Shown here one piece after another: positions 15,897-23,517 of a stretch of 64,000 nt of DNA. The stretch's first letter is position 1; each line of letters opens with the position of its first letter. Source of the stretch: Actinomycetota bacterium (GTDB lineage: Bacteria; Actinomycetota; Geothermincolia; Geothermincolales; RBG-13-55-18); assembly GCA_040757835.1 (NCBI GenBank), contig JBFLWJ010000002.1, forward strand, positions 23,144 to 87,143, read 5' to 3'. The notes beneath the pieces are model-generated. The model did no database searches. It saw only the letters and a list, made by a program, of their open reading frames with translations, and was not told where the DNA came from. The position numbers were made by a program, and so were the translations under genes.

Positions 15897-17117
15897 TTAT
15901 GGTGTAAAGACGATCTTGATGGCCCTCTCGCGCCCCTTGTTCAAGGCCGTGTCCAGCGCTTTGGGCCATTCATCAAGGGTAAAGCGGTGGGTGATCAGGT
16001 GCGAGAGGTCCACTTTTCCGCTTTCAAAGAGGTCCAGCGCCAACTCGAAATCGTGAACCTTCCTGCCCTCGAACTCATCCTCCTGGTATGCATATATGCC
16101 CTTGATGGTAAGCTCTTTCAGCCATACCGGAGTCCAGTCGATCCTCTTTATCTGGGTAATGCCCAGGAGGTTGTAGGTGCCGCCGTTGGCCAGTATCCTC
16201 AGCGATGCGTTCAGGGTGTCCGTTGAGCCAACGGCGTCGAAAACGCGGTCCACGCCGCCGATGAGGATGGGTTTGGCCACGGTAGGCGTGTACATCTTGG
16301 CCCCGGTGAGCTCGGCGATCCTGCGATAGAACCGCTTGCCCCCGGGCCTGACCACCTCCTCGACCCCCATGTCCCTGGCCACTCCGGAATGGTAGGGGTC
16401 GAGCTCGGCCCCGAGTATGCGCACGTCGGGATGGAGTGCCCTGAGCGCGGCGATAGCGCACAGGCCCATGACGCCGTGGCCGAAGACCAGGACCGTCTCG
16501 CCCGGCTGGACGTGGTTGTTGAGGACCATGGTCAACGGGGTGGAAAACGGCTCGGTGAGGGCGGCGTTCTCGTCGCTTACCCCGTCCGGCACCCTGTAGA
16601 CCTGCGCGGAATGCGCTACGCCCATCTCGCTTATGAACCCGGGCAACCCGCTCGTGCTGCCTATGAACATGCCCGGGGACAGGCTGCCCTCTGTCCAGTT
16701 CTCGCAGAGCTGGAAGCGCCCCTGTGCACACATGCGGCAGGGGGGGTCGATGCCACGCTGCAGGCACCCCAGTGCGGGCATCACCGTCACGCGGTCTCCT
16801 GCCGCCAGCCCCTCTACCGCCTCTCCGACCTCGGCTATCTCCCCGCAGACCTCATGGCCCACCACGAAAGGGTTGGAGGAGAAGGGCTCGAGGGTCAGGC
16901 TTTCGTGGCACTTGGCTATGCTCAGGTCGCTGCCGCAGAAGCCCGAGAGCCTCGGCTTGACCTTCACCCAGTCGGGTCCGATCTGGCCCGGCTCCTCGAC
17001 CTCCCTCACCTGCATGGGCGCCATGGCGGAAGTGAGCACCCGTGGCCAACGGTCGCTCAGCGCGCCGGTCAGCAGGTACCTGGGAATGCTGTAGTCGAAC
17101 GTCAAAGCCTTCATCAC
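15897..17117 (-). CDS. Zinc-dependent medium-chain alcohol dehydrogenase
   Basis: A 406-residue MDR-family dehydrogenase. The catalytic zinc region reads SGFCGSDLS then NPFVVGHEVCGEIAEVG; the structural zinc cysteines are in DPPCRMCAQGRFQLCENW; the NAD(P) fold is VLVFGHGVMGLCAIAALRAL. Such enzymes oxidise secondary alcohols or threonine-like polyols. The N-terminus is longer than typical, with an insert around SDRWPRVLTSAMAPMQ. It heads a run with the HAD phosphatase downstream, and the enoyl-CoA hydratase gene is 49 nt upstream. ATG codons at 17117 and 17114 are both possible starts. Confidence 0.88.
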   Translation of the reverse strand: MMKALTFDYSIPRYLLTGALSDRWPRVLTSAMAPMQVREVEEPGQIGPDWVKVKPRLSGFCGSDLSIAKCHESLTLEPFSSNPFVVGHEVCGEIAEVGEAVEGLAAGDRVTVMPALGCLQRGIDPPCRMCAQGRFQLCENWTEGSLSPGMFIGSTSGLPGFISEMGVAHSAQVYRVPDGVSDENAALTEPFSTPLTMVLNNHVQPGETVLVFGHGVMGLCAIAALRALHPDVRILGAELDPYHSGVARDMGVEEVVRPGGKRFYRRIAELTGAKMYTPTVAKPILIGGVDRVFDAVGSTDTLNASLRILANGGTYNLLGITQIKRIDWTPVWLKELTIKGIYAYQEDEFEGRKVHDFELALDLFESGKVDLSHLITHRFTLDEWPKALDTALNKGRERAIKIVFTP

Positions 17118-17166
17118 TACCCCTCCTGAACCCGGGTCTTACAATAATCCACCCCGTTATGGTGCA

Positions 17167-17952
17167 TCACTTGCCCGTGAAACTGGGCGGCCTCTTCTGC
17201 AGAAAAGAGGTGATACCCTCCACCACGTCGGGGGTACTCACGGCGATCCCCTGCAGCGAGGCCTCGAACTCCAGGGCCGTCTCCAGGTCGGTCTCGAAGG
17301 AGCGGTTGAGCATCTTCTTGATCATACCGATGGCCCTGGTCGGCCCCTGCGCGAGCTTGTTGGCCATCTCCATGGCCTCTTCCATCAGCTTCTCGTGGGG
17401 GACTACCTTGGCCACCAGTCCCAGTTCCAGGGCCTTTGCCGCTTCGATGGCCTCGCCCGAGAAGGCAAGTTCCTTGGCCTTCGAGAGGCCCACCAGGCGC
17501 GGAAGGAAGAAGGTCCCCCCCATATCCACCACCAGGCCGCGGCGGACGAATACCTGGATGAAGCGGGCTTTCTCCGAGGCCACCAGCAGGTCGCAGGCGA
17601 GGGCGAAGTTGCACCCCGCGCCGGCCGCGTCGCCGTTGATGGCCCCGATGACCGGCACCTCCATGGTGGTCAGGCCCCGGATGACGGACGAGTAGATATG
17701 CGTGGTCAAACGCATTCCCACCGGGGTCGCGGCATCTGCGCGCGCACCGGTCCCGGTCAGGTCGGCACCGGTGCAGAAACCCCTCCCCTCGCCGGTGATC
17801 ACTACCGCCCGGCAGTCGTCGTCCTGGTGCAGCTCCTCGAACCTGCGTGTGAGGGCGAGCAGGATATTGTTGTTGAAGCAGTTCAGTGACTCCGGCCGGT
17901 TCAGGGTGATTACCTCTACCTGGCCCTCCCGTCTGAAGAGTACATCCTCCAA
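17167..17952 (-). CDS. Enoyl-CoA hydratase/isomerase family protein
   Basis: A 261-residue crotonase-fold enzyme, normal length. Oxyanion-hole segments are visible at GEGRGFCTGADL (about 54-65) and AINGDAAGAGCNFALACDL (about 104-122). The position of the first catalytic Glu of classical hydratases (usually A-G-G-G-x-E) reads GAGCNFALACD, so the usual acid is not evident there and the reaction may be isomerisation, hydrolysis or another crotonase chemistry. It sits among acyl-CoA and alcohol-oxidising genes, which fits a fatty or aromatic acid degradation role. Confidence 0.88.
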   Translation of the reverse strand: MEDVLFRREGQVEVITLNRPESLNCFNNNILLALTRRFEELHQDDDCRAVVITGEGRGFCTGADLTGTGARADAATPVGMRLTTHIYSSVIRGLTTMEVPVIGAINGDAAGAGCNFALACDLLVASEKARFIQVFVRRGLVVDMGGTFFLPRLVGLSKAKELAFSGEAIEAAKALELGLVAKVVPHEKLMEEAMEMANKLAQGPTRAIGMIKKMLNRSFETDLETALEFEASLQGIAVSTPDVVEGITSFLQKRPPSFTGK

Positions 17953-17963
17953 AACAGACCTCC

Positions 17964-18650
17964 TTATCCGTCCGCCGACGTCGGCAATCCTTCCCGTGCC
18001 GCGCCGGACGGCCTCCTCCGGTTATCGTTCAGGGCCAGAAGGTCAACGCCGACCAGCCTGTGAACCGCGTCTTCTATCTCCGCAGCCGTGCGTCTCATGA
18101 AATCCATGGACTGCCCCAGGGGGTCGTCTATGGTGAAATTGTGGTCATAGATATGGAAATAGTGGAGGAGGAAGAGGCGCAGGTTATCATTGAGATCGGT
18201 CGCTCCCCGCTCCATATCCAGGCCCTCGATGCGTCTTATCCATCCCCGCAGTTCGCATAGCCTCTTCTCCGGGTCAAGCTCTTCGAGCGCGCGGCCCCTC
18301 TTCTCTCCCTGGATGACGAACTCCTTGAGGGTGAAGACACGGTCCACGGCCTCCTGGTAGGCCGTGAGAAGGCGCGAGCTGTTGTGCATGGCCATGGTCA
18401 GGATCAGATCGGCTTCCTCCACGTCCGCGCGCCTGAGCTGGCGGGCACGGTGTCCCGAGACATCGAAACCCCTCTCTCGCATTACCGTGACTACCTCCAC
18501 GGGTGGAACCATGCCCTCCTCCGCCTGCAACCCCACCGACGCGATAGCGACATCCGCCGCGCCGTTCGCCGCGGCGAGCTCTCCGGCCATGAAGGCTTCG
18601 GCCATGGTGCTGCGGCAGATGTTGCCGGTGCATACGAACAAGATGTTCAA
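17964..18650 (-). CDS. Low-molecular-weight protein-tyrosine-phosphatase-fold protein with C-terminal extension
   Basis: A 228-residue protein. The first 150 residues are an LMW-PTPase/arsenate-reductase-like domain, beginning MNILFVCTGNICRSTMAEAF with the CxxxxxR(S/T) phosphate loop (C7 to R13). The expected DP acid near the end of the domain may be in IYDHNFTIDDPLGQSMDF (about 167-184). The protein is about 70 residues longer than ordinary members. A phosphatase acting on tyrosine or arginine phosphate is more likely than arsenate reduction, because no ars genes are near. The start is 11 nt downstream of nothing coding, and the next gene on the strand is 11 nt away. Confidence 0.8.
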   Translation of the reverse strand: MNILFVCTGNICRSTMAEAFMAGELAAANGAADVAIASVGLQAEEGMVPPVEVVTVMRERGFDVSGHRARQLRRADVEEADLILTMAMHNSSRLLTAYQEAVDRVFTLKEFVIQGEKRGRALEELDPEKRLCELRGWIRRIEGLDMERGATDLNDNLRLFLLHYFHIYDHNFTIDDPLGQSMDFMRRTAAEIEDAVHRLVGVDLLALNDNRRRPSGAAREGLPTSADG

Positions 18651-18762
18651 GCAAAGCTCCTTATGGGCTGGAGTGCGTAACTCAGCCGTCTCTGGTCTTT
18701 TGCCGGTGTCCCGCTACGAGGCCGCGGAGCTGCATCCATTATCCCCGCCGCCGGCCGATTGC

Positions 18763-19296
18763 TCAATCTCCGAGCAGCCCGGGTGCGTGCTCGAGGTAGA
18801 CATCCAGGTCGCCCTGGGAGAAGCAGACGAAGATCACCTTCCGCAGGCCTGGCTCCTCCTCCAGCACTTCCCTGGTCGACCGCAAGGCAATTGGGGTAGC
18901 CCTGTCTATGGGAAAACCGTAGGCTCCGGTGCTGATGGACGGGAACGCAATACTCCGGAGCCCGGCTGCCGCCGCGAGCTTCAGGCTGTTGCGGTAGCAG
19001 TCGGCCAGCAGACCGTCCTCCCCGCCCCCGCCCCCGTGCCATACCGGCCCCACGGTGTGTATCACGTGCCTCGCTTTCAGCCGGTACCCGGCCGTCATCT
19101 TGGCCTCGCCGGTCTCCGCGCCGCCCAGGGTGCGGCACTCCTGCAGCAGTTCGGGCCCGGCGGCGCGGTGGATGGCACCGTCGACCCCACCACCCCCCAG
19201 CAGACTGCGGTTGGCCGCGTTCACTATGGCGTCCACATCGCAGGCCGTTATGTCACCTCTGGTGATGGCGACCCTCCCACCCAGGAACTCTCTCAA
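18763..19296 (-). CDS. Macro-domain protein (ADP-ribose/ADP-ribosyl hydrolase type)
   Basis: A 177-residue single macro domain. The signature GDITACDVDAIVNAANRSLLGGGGVDGAIHRAAG covers the ADP-ribose-binding Asp and the glycine loop of the MacroD/YmdB group, and IAFPSISTGAYGFPID covers the second phosphate loop. These proteins remove ADP-ribose from proteins or hydrolyse O-acetyl-ADP-ribose. I place the start at a TTG (19296) because GGGAGG precedes it by about 7 nt; upstream in-frame sequence looks non-coding and would run into the next gene's end. It is followed by the LMW-phosphatase homologue about 110 nt on. Confidence 0.88.
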   Translation of the reverse strand: MREFLGGRVAITRGDITACDVDAIVNAANRSLLGGGGVDGAIHRAAGPELLQECRTLGGAETGEAKMTAGYRLKARHVIHTVGPVWHGGGGGEDGLLADCYRNSLKLAAAAGLRSIAFPSISTGAYGFPIDRATPIALRSTREVLEEEPGLRKVIFVCFSQGDLDVYLEHAPGLLGD

Positions 19297-19409
19297 GCTG
19301 AACACCTCCCGTTGCCGTCTTCTCCGGACAGTACCGGTGCCCTGGTCGTAACCGCCCGGCCATAAACATATCACGAGCGGCCTCCGCCTCCCAGGACCGC
19401 GTACGTTCC

Positions 19410-21353
19410 TCATTCATCGCTCGGCCCCCCGTGGAGCATCCCACAAGCCGCCTTGTAGCCCTCGTGCACCGCGTCAAGCAGCCGCCTGGGCGCAAGGGCG
19501 TCTCCCACGGACATCACCGTGACCCCGGCTTCAGCGCACGCTTCGGCGAAGGCGCCCTCCGGTATCGAACCAACCGCCCACACCACGGTGTCCGCCTCCA
19601 GGAGCCGCTCCGCTTCCCTGGCCCGCACCAGCACTCCCTTGCCGCTTATCTCCACCACCCTCGTGCCCAGCAGCAGCAATCCCTGCTTCCTCACCACGCG
19701 GTGCAGGGCGAAACCGTGTGAGGTAAGGGGCGGTACGGGTGGATTGTCTTTCTCCTCCACTACCGTGACCTCTTTTCCCGCAGCCAGGAGGTAGTGCGCC
19801 GTCTCCATCCCCACCGGTCCCGCGCCCACCACCACCACCCTCTTACCCGTCGTATCCACCCCCAGCAGTACGCGCCTCGCCTCGCGGTCCATATCCAGTT
19901 CGCTGCCGGGGACCCGCGGCAGCAGGGGACACGCACCGCAGGCGTTTACCGCGCCAGCCCACTCCTCACCCGCCATCAGCTTCGTGCACGCGTCGGTTTC
20001 GTATTCCGGCCGCACGCCCAGGGAGTCGAGCTGACGCAGGGACCATGCGACCCATTCCGCGTAGGGCTCCTTGCCGGGAGGGCGCGAGGCCGCCCTGAGC
20101 TGTCCACCGGCTGTTCCCTCTCTTTCGCACAGCAGCACCTCGGCCCCTGCTGCGGCTAGGGTCAACGCCGCCTGCAGGCCTGCCGGGCCCGCTCCCGCCA
20201 CCAGGAAGGGTCCCCTGGAAGATGCAGGGCCCAACCGCCGGGACTCCCGGCCGACCAGGGGGTTGATGACGCAGGACGTCGACTTGAACTCGAAGGTCAA
20301 CCTCTCGATACACCCCTGGTTGCAGGAGAGGCAGTAACGTATGTCTTCGTGGCGGCCCGCGGACGCTTTCGACAGGAACTCCGGGTCCGCGAGATGCTGC
20401 CTCCCGAAGGCGACCAGGTCAGCTTTTTCCGCCCGCAGCACCTCTTCGGCCAGGCGGGGGTCGTGTATCTTCCCGGCCACGATCACCGGGCTTTGCACCG
20501 CCCTTTTAACCATGGCGGACCTCTCCACGTTGATGCCCGCGGGATGATGCAGCCCGGGGCTGGTCGGGTTGCCCGGCGCGTCGTAGATGCCGCACGATAC
20601 GTGGAACGCGTCCACGCCGTCCTCCTCCAGCTGCGGGAGCAGGGGCAGTATATAGTCGATATCGTACCCGCCCTTCGCCTCCTCGCTGGCCGAAAAACGG
20701 AAGATGACGGGGAAATCCCCTCCCGCTTCCTTCTTTATCTCTCTCACTATCTCGCGGGCGAAACGGAACCGCCCGGAGTCGTCACCCCCATAGGCGTCCT
20801 CGCGCTGGTTGGAGTAGAAAGAGATGAACTGGTTGACCAGATAGCCATGGGCACCATGTATCTCTACCGCATCGAATCCCGCCTCACGCGCCCTTCTGGC
20901 CGCCCTCGCGAAGCAGCCGACCAGCTCCACTATCTCGTCCCCAGTCAGCTCCCGGGGGACCTGTCCCATGGCGCGGCTGGCGATGGGCGAAGGGGCCACC
21001 GGCTGTCCTCCGATGACGGAGGGGAAGGTCTCTCTGCCCGCATGGTGCAGCTGTACCGCAGCCCCGGCCCCCTCCTCCTTGATGGCCGCAGCCAGCCCCG
21101 CGAGGCCTGGGATAAAAGCGTCGTCGTCGATCCTCAGCTCTGAGGCGAAAGCCCTGCCGCTGGGATGCACCGCGCAGACCTCGGTTATGATCATGCCCAC
21201 GCCGCCCCGTGCCCTGGCCGCGTGGTAGGCTATGAGGCGCTCCGTCACCTCTCCTTCCAGGGTGGCGAAGGCGGTCCCCATTGCCGGCATCACCGCCCGG
21301 TTGCGCAGCCGCAACCCGCCGATGAGCACGGGGTCCCATAGCGATACGCCCAT
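19410..21353 (-). CDS. NADH:flavin oxidoreductase (OYE / 2,4-dienoyl-CoA reductase-like) with Fe-S cluster
   Basis: A 647-residue three-domain enzyme. It has an N-terminal FMN barrel with EIHGAHGYLVNQFISFYSNQR (catalytic His/Tyr-type loop), a 4Fe-4S site YCLSCNQGCIERL followed by a distal Cys, then FAD (FLVAGAGPAGLQAALTLA) and NAD(P) (VVVVGAGPVGMETAHYLLAAG) folds. This is the layout of FadH, trimethylamine dehydrogenase and related enoate reductases. It likely reduces an unsaturated acyl-CoA or enone in this acyl-CoA-rich region. Length and domain order are complete. Confidence 0.9.
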   Translation of the reverse strand: MGVSLWDPVLIGGLRLRNRAVMPAMGTAFATLEGEVTERLIAYHAARARGGVGMIITEVCAVHPSGRAFASELRIDDDAFIPGLAGLAAAIKEEGAGAAVQLHHAGRETFPSVIGGQPVAPSPIASRAMGQVPRELTGDEIVELVGCFARAARRAREAGFDAVEIHGAHGYLVNQFISFYSNQREDAYGGDDSGRFRFAREIVREIKKEAGGDFPVIFRFSASEEAKGGYDIDYILPLLPQLEEDGVDAFHVSCGIYDAPGNPTSPGLHHPAGINVERSAMVKRAVQSPVIVAGKIHDPRLAEEVLRAEKADLVAFGRQHLADPEFLSKASAGRHEDIRYCLSCNQGCIERLTFEFKSTSCVINPLVGRESRRLGPASSRGPFLVAGAGPAGLQAALTLAAAGAEVLLCEREGTAGGQLRAASRPPGKEPYAEWVAWSLRQLDSLGVRPEYETDACTKLMAGEEWAGAVNACGACPLLPRVPGSELDMDREARRVLLGVDTTGKRVVVVGAGPVGMETAHYLLAAGKEVTVVEEKDNPPVPPLTSHGFALHRVVRKQGLLLLGTRVVEISGKGVLVRAREAERLLEADTVVWAVGSIPEGAFAEACAEAGVTVMSVGDALAPRRLLDAVHEGYKAACGMLHGGPSDE

Positions 21354-21388
21354 GTCGGGCCCCTCTCACGTCTCGCTTTCCGCTCAGA

Positions 21389-22165
21389 TCAGGACGATAT
21401 CTCCCTGCCGCCGTCGATGAGCATCACCTGCCCGGTCACGTACTTCGAGGCCTCCGACGCCAGGAAGATCGCCAGTCCCACCATCTCCTCGGGCTCCGCC
21501 ATCCTCCCGAGCGGTATAGAGTTGATGGCGGCCTGCAGGATCGCCTCGTTGCCCCATAATGCCTGGCTGAAGTGCGTCTTCACCAGGCCGGGGGCGATGC
21601 CGTTCACGCGCACCCCCCGTGGGCCCCACTCCTGTGCAAATACCTTGGTCAGCATGTTCACCGCGGCCTTGGAGATCGAATATACCCCGAGGAAGGGGGT
21701 GGGGCAGAATGCAGCCTCCGAGGAGACGTTGATCACCGCTCCCGAGCCCTTGTCGCACATGATCTTTCCCACCTGCTGGGTGAGGAAGAAGAGGCCTTTG
21801 ACGTTGACCTCCATGATCTTCTCGTAGGCCTGCTCCTCCACGTCACCGGTGCCGCAGAAGATTGGGTTGGTCGCGGCGTTGTTGACGAGTATATCGATGG
21901 TGCCGTACTTGTCCAGGGTCCCCTGCACCAGGCGTCCGATACCCTCCATGTCGCCCATGTGGGTGGGTATGACGTAGGCCTCGCCCCCACTCGCCTCTAT
22001 GCCCTTGCGGACCTCCTCCAGCGCTTCCGCCTTGCGGCTGGCCAGCACCACACTGGCGCCCATCTCGGCATATCCCTCGGCGATGGCCTGGCCGATGCCC
22101 CGGCTGCCTCCGGTGACGATGGCCACCTTGCCCTCCAGGGAGAACTGTTCTCTGTACAACTGCAT
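21389..22165 (-). CDS. Short-chain dehydrogenase/reductase (SDR)
   Basis: A 258-residue classical SDR. The cofactor motif is TGGSRGIGQAIA (19-30), the NNA motif is ILVNNAATNP, and the active site is the Ser of INVSSEAAF with Tyr and Lys in YSISK (Y-x-x-x-K). C-terminal VTGQVMLIDGG is typical. Ser/Arg after the glycine motif (RGI, ASRKAE) suggests NADP(H). It probably acts on a 3-hydroxyacyl or alcohol substrate alongside the OYE-type reductase 35 nt downstream. Confidence 0.9.
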   Translation of the reverse strand: MQLYREQFSLEGKVAIVTGGSRGIGQAIAEGYAEMGASVVLASRKAEALEEVRKGIEASGGEAYVIPTHMGDMEGIGRLVQGTLDKYGTIDILVNNAATNPIFCGTGDVEEQAYEKIMEVNVKGLFFLTQQVGKIMCDKGSGAVINVSSEAAFCPTPFLGVYSISKAAVNMLTKVFAQEWGPRGVRVNGIAPGLVKTHFSQALWGNEAILQAAINSIPLGRMAEPEEMVGLAIFLASEASKYVTGQVMLIDGGREISS

Positions 22166-22229
22166 CTACCTCCTTTTACGTATCTTGTACGCCCATCACA
22201 TCCTCGCCGCGCCCGCGCGCGGGAGTTCA

Positions 22230-23306
22230 CTATGCCAGCTCAAAGCGTCTTGCCCGGGGCCCGCCGCTCACCTCTACCCCGGGTTCTCTTCCCATCGCAA
22301 CAGTATATATCGCGCGCAGCCAGCCCGCGATGAGGGCATCATCCACCGGGTTCGCCACCTCGATCCGCCATTCGCCACCGTTGAAGTGGGTGGTGACGAC
22401 CGCCCCCCATCCCCTGAGGCTCATGCGTTCGCGCATCGCCTCCGTTCCGCTCACCTCCGGCGGCAACCCTCCATTCTCGTAAGCATCGCCGGATCCCGCC
22501 TGCAGGCTCTTCATGGTCGCGCCGTATATCGCCTCCCCGACCACTCCGGTCCGCACATCCCCGCCGGCGACATCAAGCCGCTCGAAAGCGTCGAAAAGAC
22601 ATGACGGGACCATTGCGACCCGCCTGCCGTCCACTCCCGCCTGGATGCTCCCATGGAGCTCATCCCAACGCCAGTCGGCCATGTGCGTGGGCAGTCCGCA
22701 CCGCTCGCACATGTTTCCGGCTCCTCCCGGGTGGCTCGCGCCCCTGCGTTTTACGCCATCGCTTATCCGTTGCGTATCGCCGTCCCCTTGTTCCCCCGTC
22801 TCCAGCACTAGACGGAAATCCATCTCTCCAATTGTATCTATTGCCATGGCGTAGGATCGGACGTCCATGTCCTCGAGCACCCCCGTCACATAAGCCGCGG
22901 TGATGGCCAGGTTGAAAGGCCTGCGCAGGAGCACTGCACCGCCCTCACCCGGATTGAAACGCTCTACTTCGATGCGCCCGAGTCCGAGGAGGAGCGCATC
23001 GCCCTCCATGGACTCGAGGATCTTCCTTTTGGCCGCTCCATAACGTGACAGCCTGCCTTTCAAGCCGGTGTGGTCACGGCCGGCCGCCTCCCTTACCGCC
23101 TCCACCTCGGCAATCAAGCATGCGTCTCGCGTATGTCTCTCTTCCAGGGAGGCCTGGATGGAACCCGCCGTCTCCTGGTCGAGCAGCGCCAGGCGCAGCG
23201 GTTTGGCGCCCCTCAACAGGATCAACCCGCCGGGGCCCCACTCCAGTCCCTCCGCCAGTTTCCCGGGAAGGCCGCATTCGCGGCACCGCGCCAGGGACTG
23301 AACCAT
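22230..23306 (-). CDS. Two-unit CxxCGxP zinc-ribbon protein, paralogue of the 8425-9522 gene
   Basis: A 358-residue protein from an ATG with an excellent GGGAGGTAAC ribosome site (a longer frame to 23450 is not needed). It has two zinc-ribbon pairs, C8/C11 (CRECGLP) and C200/C203 (CERCGLP), each heading a roughly 160-residue unit. Both units end in a similar segment: LLGLGRIEVERFNPGEGGAVL, then RRPFNLAITAAYVTGVLEDM in unit 1; MSLRGWGAVVTTHFNGGEWRI, then ANPVDDALIAGWLRAIYTV in unit 2. The same order occurs in the protein at 8425-9522. The closing segment resembles V4R-type domains. No signal or membrane span. Function unknown. Confidence 0.75.
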   Translation of the reverse strand: MVQSLARCRECGLPGKLAEGLEWGPGGLILLRGAKPLRLALLDQETAGSIQASLEERHTRDACLIAEVEAVREAAGRDHTGLKGRLSRYGAAKRKILESMEGDALLLGLGRIEVERFNPGEGGAVLLRRPFNLAITAAYVTGVLEDMDVRSYAMAIDTIGEMDFRLVLETGEQGDGDTQRISDGVKRRGASHPGGAGNMCERCGLPTHMADWRWDELHGSIQAGVDGRRVAMVPSCLFDAFERLDVAGGDVRTGVVGEAIYGATMKSLQAGSGDAYENGGLPPEVSGTEAMRERMSLRGWGAVVTTHFNGGEWRIEVANPVDDALIAGWLRAIYTVAMGREPGVEVSGGPRARRFELA

Positions 23307-23517
23307 GTTACCTCCCGTCCATATCCAGGAGCCTTCCGCTCCGTTCCGGGGCGCCTGGGCAGCAGTTCGTGCATAAAACGATTCTACCACCCCCCTGCGG
23401 CGGCCCGTAATGAGGCCTGTCCCCGGTACTCTCGCGCTGTGACCGACCATGCCTTATGATAGTCTCAGCCAATGCTGCGGGAGCCGGTGCCGTCGTGAAG
23501 GGTGAAAGGGAGCGAAG

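Noticed and set aside
17964-18650. Arsenate reductase (ArsC)
   Set aside because: The fold is shared, but there are no ars genes nearby and no ArsC-type extra cysteine pair is evident, so a phosphatase is the safer call.
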